Source: CAZVYN01 sp964631125 (lineage in GTDB: Bacteria; Eisenbacteria; RBG-16-71-46; CAIMUX01). From it: a stretch of DNA of 11,056 nucleotides. Shown here in pieces: positions 1 through 5,608 of this stretch. Every line of letters starts with the position of its first letter. The first letter of the stretch is position 1. The stretch spans positions 1 to 11,056 of the forward strand of contig CAZVYN010000105.1 of assembly GCA_964631125.1 (NCBI GenBank). The letters are read 5' to 3'. The position numbers and the translations under genes were made by a program. The notes beneath the pieces were generated by a model. It searched no databases. It worked only from the letters and a program-made list of their open reading frames with translations, and was not told the DNA's origin.

Positions 1-1
1 T

Positions 2-1408
2 CCTTCTTCTTCCTCCTCCTCCTCCTCCCTCGGCGCCGCCCACTTCACCGCCGCCCGTCTCCTCTCCGACATCACCTGGCTCGCCTCGCCCCACGTCGGC
101 CTTCGCGCCAACGGCTCCACCGCCGCCGACTCCGTCGCCCGCTCCCTCGCCGCTCGCTTCACGCGCGCCGGCCTCGAATCGATCGACGGCAAGTCGTTCC
201 TCCGCGGCTACCGCGTCGCGAGTGACGTCAGGGTCGAAGGCGCGATCGGCCTACGCGACCTCGCCCGCGGCTACGGCTACGGCCGGGACTGGGCCCCGCT
301 CGGATTTTCCGCGGATGGTCACGACACCGTCGACGTCGCCTTCGTCGGCTATGGGATCTCGGCCCCGGAGTACGACTACGACGACTATGCGGGACTCGAC
401 GTGCGCGGGCGGTTGGTCGTCGCCCTGAGCGGCGAGCCGGACTGCGCCGAGCACGCAGATCGCTTCGAAGGGTGCGCAGCGACCCTGCATTCCAACGCCT
501 ACGCCAAGGCCCGCAACGCCGCCGAGCATGGCGCCGCCGCGCTCGTCTTGATTCCCCGCGATCCCGCCTCCACTGCCTCGCTGGAGAAGATCGCCAGCGA
601 CGTCGGATACGTCCCCAGCACGATCCCCGTGCTCGAAGTGACGCGGGCGGCGGGGGAGGCGCTCCTCACCGGACTCTCGCGCCCCCTCGACGCCCAGCAG
701 GCCGAGATCGACCGCACGCAGCGCCCGCGCTCCGAGCGGTTGCCCGAACAGCGCGTCGAGTTCCTCGTGGAGCTGAGGCGGCGATCAGGAGAGCAACAGA
801 ACGTCGTCGCGATCGCGCCCGGTAGCTCCGACCAGGTGATCCTGGTCTGCGCCGCCTACGACGCGCCGGTCGCCTCCCCGAGACCTGGAAGCAGCCCCTG
901 GACGCCCGGGGCGATCGAAGAGGCCTCCGCCGTCGCCGCCCTTCTCGCCATGGCCGACGTCCTCCCGAGCGTCCCGCGCGAATTTGGCGTGGTGCTGGCG
1001 GCTCTCTCAGGGGAGGCGCAGGGGGGCGCCGGCGCCGAGGTGCTCCGAGCTGACCTGGAGGCCCAAGGCCTCACGGTACGGGAGGTCGTCTGGCTCTCTC
1101 GCCTGGCGGGGGAGAAAGAAGGCCGAGCGTCGAGGTCCCGGATCGTCGCACCCGATGCCGCCCGGCTCCCTCTGGCCGCCGCTCTGGTCAGCGGATCCGA
1201 CTGGCGCTCCGAGGTCTCAGTCCCTCCGACGGCCGGCGCCAGAGCGCTTCAGCCACTGGCCGGTGGGGTCTTCGCCCTGCGGGGGACCGCCGCCGCCGCC
1301 TCCGGCTCGTCCCTGGACACCGTCGACCGCATCGACCCGCAGTCATGCGAGGCCGCCGCCCGACTCGCCTACCGCCTCGTGCTCGACCTCTCGAACGTGG
1401 CGCCCTGA
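2..1408 (+). CDS. M28-type peptidase homologue with PA domain, 5'-truncated, probable pseudoenzyme
   Basis: The frame is open from the left edge to a TGA at 1408 (468 residues visible), so the true start and signal sequence lie outside the window. After a run of 8 Ser come an N-terminal segment typical of the family (residues ~10-109), a protease-associated (PA) domain (~110-223, with VAFVGYGISAPEYDYDDYAG and NAAEHGAAALVLI) and an M28 peptidase-like domain (~253-468). The family consists of secreted di-zinc aminopeptidases. The expected metal positions look substituted: His to Ala285 in CAAYD, Asp to Glu306 in GAIEEAS, Glu to Ala339 in SGEAQ, Asp to Ser366 and the final His to Gly435. The general-base-like Glu338 and the LDT of the last motif remain. 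I infer an extracytoplasmic, probably non-catalytic protein. The frame is undamaged, so decay is not obvious. A GTG at 401 is only an internal codon. Fold assignment is fairly sure; activity is unknown. Confidence 0.8.
   Translation, partial: PSSSSSSSSLGAAHFTAARLLSDITWLASPHVGLRANGSTAADSVARSLAARFTRAGLESIDGKSFLRGYRVASDVRVEGAIGLRDLARGYGYGRDWAPLGFSADGHDTVDVAFVGYGISAPEYDYDDYAGLDVRGRLVVALSGEPDCAEHADRFEGCAATLHSNAYAKARNAAEHGAAALVLIPRDPASTASLEKIASDVGYVPSTIPVLEVTRAAGEALLTGLSRPLDAQQAEIDRTQRPRSERLPEQRVEFLVELRRRSGEQQNVVAIAPGSSDQVILVCAAYDAPVASPRPGSSPWTPGAIEEASAVAALLAMADVLPSVPREFGVVLAALSGEAQGGAGAEVLRADLEAQGLTVREVVWLSRLAGEKEGRASRSRIVAPDAARLPLAAALVSGSDWRSEVSVPPTAGARALQPLAGGVFALRGTAAAASGSSLDTVDRIDPQSCEAAARLAYRLVLDLSNVAP
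5..28 (+). repeat. Trinucleotide (TCT/TCC) tract encoding 8 serines
   Basis: Two TCT and six TCC codons in a row lie in the reading frame of the M28-like gene and give a poly-Ser stretch at the edge of the window. The position, just before the folded N-terminal segment, suits a low-complexity linker behind an unseen signal peptide. Slippage by whole repeats would keep the frame. Confidence 0.75.
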
Positions 1409-1615
1409 CCCACTCCCCTCCCCCTCTGACCCGCCCCTGACAAAAATTTTTCCTGTCCTAGCGGATCCCCGCCATTGACCTCGACCTCCGAGTCACGTTA
1501 ACGTTTTCCTGCAAGTCATCCGCTTCCATGGATTGCGGAGGGCGAGTGCACTCCCTCGGTCCCCCCGACCATCGGATGTGCGAACTGAAGTATCTGCAAT
1601 TCGTTGACTCATCAT
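1409..1615 (+). promoter_or_regulatory. Spacer upstream of the secreted-protein gene, with palindromes and a weak promoter-like pair
   Basis: This non-coding stretch holds an AT island (AAAAATTTTT, 1442-1451), a TTGACC at 1475-1480 that could act as a -35, and two perfect 10-base palindromes: ACGTTAACGT at 1495-1504 and GAGTGCACTC at 1544-1553. Seventeen bases after TTGACC lies TTAACG (1498-1503), a poor -10 that overlaps the first palindrome. TGA-CTCG (1476-1483, one bulged C) can pair with CGAG-TCA (1489-1495). The promoter assignment is weak. No clear GC-rich terminator for the upstream M28-like gene is visible. Confidence 0.3.
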
Positions 1616-1621
1616 GAGGAG
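1616..1621 (+). promoter_or_regulatory. Ribosome binding site GAGGAG
   Basis: GAGGAG ends 8 bases before the ATG at 1630. It fixes the start of the secreted 217-residue protein, in agreement with the signal peptide that begins exactly at that ATG. Confidence 0.8.
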
Positions 1622-1629
1622 ACCAACGC

Positions 1630-2283
1630 ATGAAGAAGTTGTTTGCGCTTTTGGCCGTCGCGGCGATCGCCGGCTCGGCGTCGGCGAAGGAAATGGTCGG
1701 TGTCAACGGTGAGTTCGTCGCTCCGGGCGGCGTCCGCGCATCCGACATCGAGCTCGAGTACGACGGCGGAATTTTCTTCAACGGCGGAACCTCGCCGAGT
1801 TGGACGGACCTCACGTCCGTCACGTTCGAGATCCCGGCCGGCGGACCGTACATCCTCTCCGAGGTCCGGTTGTTCATCACGGGCACCCAGACCAAGACCC
1901 TCGAGTTCTACGACGGCGGCGGTCTGTTCGATCCGCCCAACGCCCTCATCGGGTTCGGACCTGATTTCAGCACGCCGTACGGCGCCTGGCCGCCTGCCGA
2001 CTGGACGACCGTGGACCTTCTCGGTCTGAACCAGACGGCGGCGACGGGCGACCTCATCCGTCCCACCGTTCCTTTCTACGGTACGCTCGGCGACGCCGTC
2101 GGCCTCGCGTACGCGAACGACGATGGCAACCCGGGCCATTCCTGGGCGATCTACCAGGGCAACTGGACGGATGACACGTACGCTTACGGTGTCGACGACG
2201 GCTTCCGCCTCGGAATCAACGAGGGCAACGGAACGCCGACCGAAGAGACTTCGTGGGGCGCGGTGAAGAACCTGTACCGCTAG
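1630..2283 (+). CDS. Secreted protein of unknown function, Cys-free, probably beta-rich
   Basis: I do not recognise this 217-residue protein. It starts with a textbook Sec signal peptide: MKK, a hydrophobic stretch LFALLAVAAIAG, and a likely cleavage after Ala19 in SASA-KE. The mature part (~198 residues) has no cysteine, is rich in Gly, Asp, Asn, Thr and aromatics, and alternates short hydrophobic segments with turns, as in SVTFEIPAGG and LSEVRLFITG. That pattern suggests a beta-sandwich. An acidic Gly/Asp-rich stretch (YANDDGNPGH, later DDTYAYGVDDG) could bind calcium, but that is inference. I see no transmembrane anchor, PEP-CTERM, LPXTG or type IX sorting tail, so it is probably released to the periplasm or outside. 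A strong ribosome site and its own downstream hairpins suggest a single-gene unit. It converges on the AP-superfamily gene. Confidence 0.85.
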   Translation: MKKLFALLAVAAIAGSASAKEMVGVNGEFVAPGGVRASDIELEYDGGIFFNGGTSPSWTDLTSVTFEIPAGGPYILSEVRLFITGTQTKTLEFYDGGGLFDPPNALIGFGPDFSTPYGAWPPADWTTVDLLGLNQTAATGDLIRPTVPFYGTLGDAVGLAYANDDGNPGHSWAIYQGNWTDDTYAYGVDDGFRLGINEGNGTPTEETSWGAVKNLYR

Positions 2284-2288
2284 ATGTC

Positions 2289-2315
2289 CTTTCGGTCCGC
2301 CTAGCGGACCGAAAG
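2289..2315. terminator. Perfect 12-bp hairpin just after the secreted-protein stop codon
   Basis: CTTTCGGTCCGC (2289-2300) pairs perfectly with GCGGACCGAAAG (2304-2315) around a 3-base loop. It starts 5 bases after the TAG stop. No T tract follows on either strand, so on its own it is not a classic intrinsic terminator. It may stabilise the mRNA 3' end or help the hairpin that follows. Reading from the - strand it lies beyond the convergent gene and can form there too. Confidence 0.6.
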
Positions 2316-2324
2316 TCCTACTCA

Positions 2325-2361
2325 CGAGGCCGCCCAGAATATCGGGCGGCCTCGAAGTTTT
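2325..2361 (+). terminator. Rho-independent terminator, 11-bp GC-rich stem plus TTTT
   Basis: CGAGGCCGCCC (2325-2335) pairs perfectly with GGGCGGCCTCG (2344-2354) around an 8-base loop. AAG and TTTT (2358-2361) follow on the + strand, as expected for the end of the secreted-protein transcript. The stem also forms in transcripts from the convergent - strand gene ending at 2363, but there no T run follows, so - strand termination is less certain. Confidence 0.75.
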
Positions 2362-2362
2362 C

Positions 2363-4690
2363 CTACCGAGCCGCCTTCTCCGCTAACTCCAGGAACCGAG
2401 CATCCCCCTGGAGGGCGCCGAGATCCGGATCTTCGAGCAGTTTCGCCGCGTTCGCGTACCCGAGCTGCACCGCCCGCTCCAGCGAAGCGACCGCAGCGCC
2501 AGTCTGTCCCGAAAGCGCCTGCGCGCATCCTCGGTTGTAGTGGAGGACCGCGTTCTTCGGATCGAGGCGCACTGCGCGATCGGCCGTGGCCAGCGCCTCC
2601 GCCGTTCGACCTGCCCCCAGGTAGAGCGAGACCAGATGACCGAGGACATAGGCATCGTCCGGTAGTTTCCGGCGAGCGCTTTCGAAATTTGCCAGGGCGG
2701 CGGCTTCGTCGGCATCGGCCAGCGCGACGCTTCCGAGTATCCGCTGGCGACTGCCTTCCAGATGGGCGTCGTTGGTGCGGAAGTCGAGCACGCGTCGCGC
2801 TTCGTTCCAGAGCCCGAGGTCAAAGGCTGCCCCGGCCAGGTCGAGGCGGAGGATGGGATCTGTCGGGGACGCCTCACGCCGTCCCCGCAGGGTCTGGTAC
2901 CGCGTGATCTGCCGCGTCAGTTTCTGGGACATCGCGTAGGCAGACGTGGAATCGACCCGGCCGCTGGTCCGCGCCGCCTCGGCTGTCATGAAACTCCGCG
3001 CCTCGTCAAGGCGCCCCAGATCGATCAGTGAGCCGACGACGCCGACCACGGCGGACCAGTGTTGGTGAGGATCGCGTAGCGCGGACCGATACGCCTCGAG
3101 CGCTTCGGCGGGTCGTTGGTCACGGCGGAGCGCCTCCCCGAGATTCTTGGCGAGCGAGCCGTTGTCGGGTGAGAGCTGCCATGCCTGCTCCAAGACTTCC
3201 GCCGCCTCCCCCGGACGCCGCAATCGAAACAGCGTTTTGCCGAGGTCGAGGGCGGCTACCCGACTGCCTGGATTGTGGTCGAGGACCGCACGGAAGCCGC
3301 GCGCGGCGTCTTCCCATCGGCCCTCCTGGAAGGCGTGCTTCGCCTCGGCGAATGTCGGGAGGTACGGCAGCATCTCCTTGGGATCGGGGAGATTCTCCGA
3401 GGCGGGCGAGGGCGCGGGCGCGCCGTCGCCCGCCAGATAGCCCAGGCTCTGCAGCCGCTCCCTGTCCTCGTCGGAGAGACTTGAGGCGCCCGAGGGAAGG
3501 GGCGGCAGCGAGGCGAGGTAGCGATCGAGCCGGTCCTCGAAGAGCAGGACGGTGTCCGGGAACTCCGCGAAGACGTTGCGACGCTCGCCGGGATCATCGG
3601 CCAGCCGGTAGAGCTCGGGCTGCGGCGCCCGGATGTACTTCCAACGCTCGGTGCGCAGAGCGCGCAGCATCGCGTGCTCGTAGTTCAGTTGGGGAAAATA
3701 CGTCTCCGCGTACTCGGCGCGTCGAAACGCCGGTTCGCCGGCCAGGAGGCCGAAGAGACTCTTTCCCTCGATCGCGTCCAGCGCTGGCAGGCGCGCCGCC
3801 TCCAGCAAGGTAGGGGCGACATCGATGATCGAGGTGCGAGTCTCGACCACGCGCGCAGTCGGTCCGTCGGGCACACACAGGAGCAGAGGAACACGCAGCG
3901 TCTCGTCGTAGAGAAAAATGCCGTGTTCGTCCTCACCATGATCGCCGAGCCCTTCGCCGTGATCCCCGACGACCAGCACCGTCGTGTTCGCGAGGAGTCC
4001 GCGCCGGCGCAACGACCCGAGCAGCTCTCCGATCGAGCCGTCCATGGCGGCGATCTCTTTCGCGTAGCCGTCCGGGAGATCGAGGCTGCGGTAAGGCTCG
4101 GGCGCTCTCCATGGCAGGTGTGGATCGAAGTAGTGCACCCACAGGAAGTAGGGGCGCTCTGGATCCAGGCCTTTGATCCACCGCGTTGCTGCTGCGGTCG
4201 TACGGGTTCCGACGCGCTCCGTATAGAAGCGGTCGTCGTAGGTATCGAACCCCCGATCGAGACCGAATTGACGGGCGAGAACGAACGCGCTGACGAATGC
4301 GCCCGTCTGGTATCCCGCGGACTTGAATCGATCGGTCACGACTGCGAGCGCCTCCGGCAAGAGAAAGACGCCGTTGTCCCGCACGCCGTGGCGACTCGGA
4401 TTGAGCCCGGTGAACATGCTCGTATGCGACGGAAGGGTTAACGGCGTCGGTGTGATGCATTGGGTGAATCGCACGCCACGAGTCGCCAAGCTATCGAGCA
4501 CCGGGGTAAGAGCGCGTTCGTCGCCGTAGCAGCCGATCCGATCCGCCCGCGTGGTGTCGAGCGTGATCAGAAGAATGCTCGTGGCTTCGCGCTGCTGCGG
4601 CGAGCATGAGAGGCCACACACTACGCCCAAGATTGCGGCGAGGCGTACGACTCCGACGATCGTGACACGGCGTGCAAGCGTACGGTTCAT
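2363..4690 (-). CDS. Sulfatase-like alkaline-phosphatase-superfamily hydrolase/transferase with C-terminal TPRs, probable lipoprotein
   Basis: This 775-residue protein has a signal sequence ending GLSC, an imperfect lipobox with Cys29, so it is probably a membrane-anchored periplasmic protein. Residues ~38-395 form the alkaline-phosphatase/sulfatase fold. LLITLDTTRADRIGCYG carries the first metal Asp (Asp45). The nucleophile loop is TLPSHTSMFTG (85-95), HYFDPH is at 186-191, and GDHGEGLGDHG (242-252) supplies the late Asp/His ligands. In sulfatases the loop reads C/S-x-P-x-R. Here Thr85 and His89 stand in place of Cys and Arg, so formylglycine cannot form. A Thr nucleophile suits phosphoester or phosphotransfer chemistry, though the substrate is unknown. 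Residues ~446-744 contain about eight TPR-like helical pairs, ending in LLEDPDLGALQGDARF, a common tail of TPR arrays. The bases before the ATG carry no good Shine-Dalgarno site, and the ATGA overlap with a small upstream ORF suggests coupled translation. Confidence 0.88.
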   Translation of the reverse strand: MNRTLARRVTIVGVVRLAAILGVVCGLSCSPQQREATSILLITLDTTRADRIGCYGDERALTPVLDSLATRGVRFTQCITPTPLTLPSHTSMFTGLNPSRHGVRDNGVFLLPEALAVVTDRFKSAGYQTGAFVSAFVLARQFGLDRGFDTYDDRFYTERVGTRTTAAATRWIKGLDPERPYFLWVHYFDPHLPWRAPEPYRSLDLPDGYAKEIAAMDGSIGELLGSLRRRGLLANTTVLVVGDHGEGLGDHGEDEHGIFLYDETLRVPLLLCVPDGPTARVVETRTSIIDVAPTLLEAARLPALDAIEGKSLFGLLAGEPAFRRAEYAETYFPQLNYEHAMLRALRTERWKYIRAPQPELYRLADDPGERRNVFAEFPDTVLLFEDRLDRYLASLPPLPSGASSLSDEDRERLQSLGYLAGDGAPAPSPASENLPDPKEMLPYLPTFAEAKHAFQEGRWEDAARGFRAVLDHNPGSRVAALDLGKTLFRLRRPGEAAEVLEQAWQLSPDNGSLAKNLGEALRRDQRPAEALEAYRSALRDPHQHWSAVVGVVGSLIDLGRLDEARSFMTAEAARTSGRVDSTSAYAMSQKLTRQITRYQTLRGRREASPTDPILRLDLAGAAFDLGLWNEARRVLDFRTNDAHLEGSRQRILGSVALADADEAAALANFESARRKLPDDAYVLGHLVSLYLGAGRTAEALATADRAVRLDPKNAVLHYNRGCAQALSGQTGAAVASLERAVQLGYANAAKLLEDPDLGALQGDARFLELAEKAAR

Positions 4691-4830
4691 CGGCCAAGCG
4701 GCCTGCAGAGTCTGATGCCGCGGATGTCAGGCTGAGGCGCGGGCTGAAGATTCTCGAGGGGGGGGCGTGTTGGTCGAACTCGAGCCGAGCCCGATGACTC
4801 AGTGTGCAAGTACATCACGAATAAGCTCAT
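4687..4830 (-). CDS. Possible small coupled upstream ORF, 47 codons
   Basis: An ATG at 4830 is preceded by AAGGAG (4842-4837) with 6 bases between, the best-formed ribosome site on this strand of the window. The 47-codon frame begins MSLFVMYLHTESSGS, is otherwise Pro/Arg-rich with no membrane segment, and ends in TGA overlapping the ATG of the downstream lipoprotein gene as ATGA. That layout is typical of translational coupling, and the downstream gene has no strong ribosome site of its own. The frame extends upstream to a GTG at 4923 (78 codons), but the ATG is favoured by the ribosome site. I recognise no homologue. It may be a leader whose translation matters more than its product, or the match may be chance. 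It contains a run of 8 C in the coding direction. Confidence 0.45.
   Translation of the reverse strand: MSLFVMYLHTESSGSARVRPTRPPLENLQPAPQPDIRGIRLCRPLGR
4758..4765. repeat. Homopolymer of 8 G (8 C in the small ORF)
   Basis: An uninterrupted G8 on the + strand lies between two CTCGAG hexamers (4753-4758 and 4779-4784). It falls inside the 47-codon - strand ORF, where it encodes part of R-P-P-L. Runs of this length are prone to slippage, and a one-base change would shift the frame before the coupled stop codon. Confidence 0.8.
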
Positions 4831-4836
4831 CAAAAA

Positions 4837-4842
4837 CTCCTT
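4837..4842 (-). promoter_or_regulatory. Ribosome binding site AAGGAG for the small ORF
   Basis: On the - strand AAGGAG is followed by TTTTTG and then ATG. The site and its spacing are near ideal, and it is the main reason for taking the 47-codon ORF seriously and for preferring ATG 4830 over GTG 4923. Confidence 0.6.
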
Positions 4843-4961
4843 GACCGACCTGGAAACCGCAGCGACCATCTGTCGGCCAGCAGGCCGTCTATCACCACTG
4901 TCGCCGCTACCCACCGCAAACACCTGACTGTCTACCCGTCGGCTGAAAGCAAATTTACCAC
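4843..4961. promoter_or_regulatory. Divergent intergenic region, promoters not resolved
   Basis: Transcripts for the - strand lipoprotein unit and the + strand cysteine-rich gene should both start near here. A TTGACC at 4841-4846 on the + strand has only a poor -10 candidate (GACCAT, 4864-4869). I find no convincing -10/-35 pair or long inverted repeat on either strand. Confidence 0.3.
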
Positions 4962-4966
4962 GGAGG
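4962..4966 (+). promoter_or_regulatory. Ribosome binding site GGAGG
   Basis: GGAGG lies 4 bases before the ATG at 4971, slightly closer than usual. The in-frame ATG at 4995 has GAGG directly abutting it, too close to work, so 4971 is the better start. Confidence 0.65.
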
Positions 4967-4970
4967 AATC

Positions 4971-5390
4971 ATGTTCACGCTGCGCACCTTGAGGATGGTT
5001 GCGGCTCTGGGTCTGCTGCTCGCGGTCTGCGCCGGTCCAGCCTTCACGAGCCCCGCCTGTTACTTCACGGGTCACAGCATGAGCTGCTCCAGCGGCTGCA
5101 TCCTCATTGAATGGACCTACTACGCTGACAATCCGCCTTTCACGCCTTCCGTAAACGTCGAGCGGAAGTGTTGTCCCGACGGAAACTGGGAGACGATCGC
5201 GAGCCTGGTGACGACGGGTTCCTATCTTGACTGTTCTACGCCCACGACCTGTATTAATGGCGAAGCCAAGTGGCGGATAACGCTGAATTGTCGCTGTGTA
5301 GGGTCGTGTTCTGGTTGCACAGGCCCCATTTGTTCGATCGCGACCGATGCCTGCCAAGATTGCGATGACTTGCCGCCGAGCGCACCGTAA
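4971..5390 (+). CDS. Small secreted cysteine-rich protein (14 Cys in mature part)
   Basis: I do not recognise this 139-residue protein. Residues 1-27 form a Sec signal peptide (two Arg, then MVAALGLLLAVCAGPAF). The mature ~112 residues hold 14 cysteines at 30, 39, 43, 67, 68, 88, 94, 107, 109, 113, 116, 121, 128 and 131. The number is even, so seven disulfides are possible in an oxidising compartment. Cys20 lies inside the signal and does not fit a lipobox. The order ILIEWTYY, NVERKCC, NWETIASL, SYLDC, KWRITLNC resembles the strand pattern of a fibronectin-III-like domain, followed by a Cys-dense tail (107-131). This is pattern inference only. Metal binding through CxC, CxxxC and CxxC spacings (107-116) is an alternative. 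It is transcribed divergently from the AP-superfamily unit, and no terminator is evident after it. Confidence 0.8.
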   Translation: MFTLRTLRMVAALGLLLAVCAGPAFTSPACYFTGHSMSCSSGCILIEWTYYADNPPFTPSVNVERKCCPDGNWETIASLVTTGSYLDCSTPTTCINGEAKWRITLNCRCVGSCSGCTGPICSIATDACQDCDDLPPSAP

Positions 5391-5608
5391 CTCAGTGGCT
5401 GACCGGGAATGATCGTGGGTCCCACGCGATGGAGCCGATGGTGCGATTGAGTCATGCCTGTTCGACCATTGTCGCACTACTCGGAGCGCGGACGCGTTCA
5501 CTGTCCTGACGGTCTCGACCGGGCCCTGTGGATCGTGAGGCGCGTGTCGCTCACGAGTCGCAGGACCCGGTCGCGCCGATCTCTCAGAATTGTTTCGCAT
5601 TCACTGAG
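5391..5608. other. Convergent intergenic spacer without a clear terminator
   Basis: This spacer lies between the convergent Cys-rich gene and the foldase gene. Only modest inverted repeats are visible: TCGTGAG (5533-5539) with CTCACGA (5550-5556), and a 5-bp stem at 5414-5426. Neither has a T tract. The open frames covering it run antisense to the Cys-rich gene and look like GC-rich shadows. I see no gene here. Confidence 0.5.

Noticed and set aside
401..403. GTG as start of the M28-like protein
   Set aside because: The same frame continues open upstream to the edge with clear family sequence (N-terminal segment and first PA strand), so this is an internal Val.
1438..1457. GACA...TGTC around AAAAATTTTT as a terminator of the M28-like gene
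   Set aside because: The pairing is short and AT-only in the core. There is no GC-rich stem, so a classic terminator cannot be supported.
1612..2325. 237-codon - strand frame
   Set aside because: It is antisense to the gene with a clear signal peptide and ribosome site, and reads as Arg/Val/Glu-rich shadow.
3028..4441. Several + strand frames of 250-260 codons inside the AP-superfamily gene
   Set aside because: They lie entirely antisense to a well-supported gene, with no recognisable motif.
4932..5600. 222-codon - strand frame
   Set aside because: It is antisense to the Cys-rich secreted gene, has no domain or good ribosome site, and its composition is that of a shadow.
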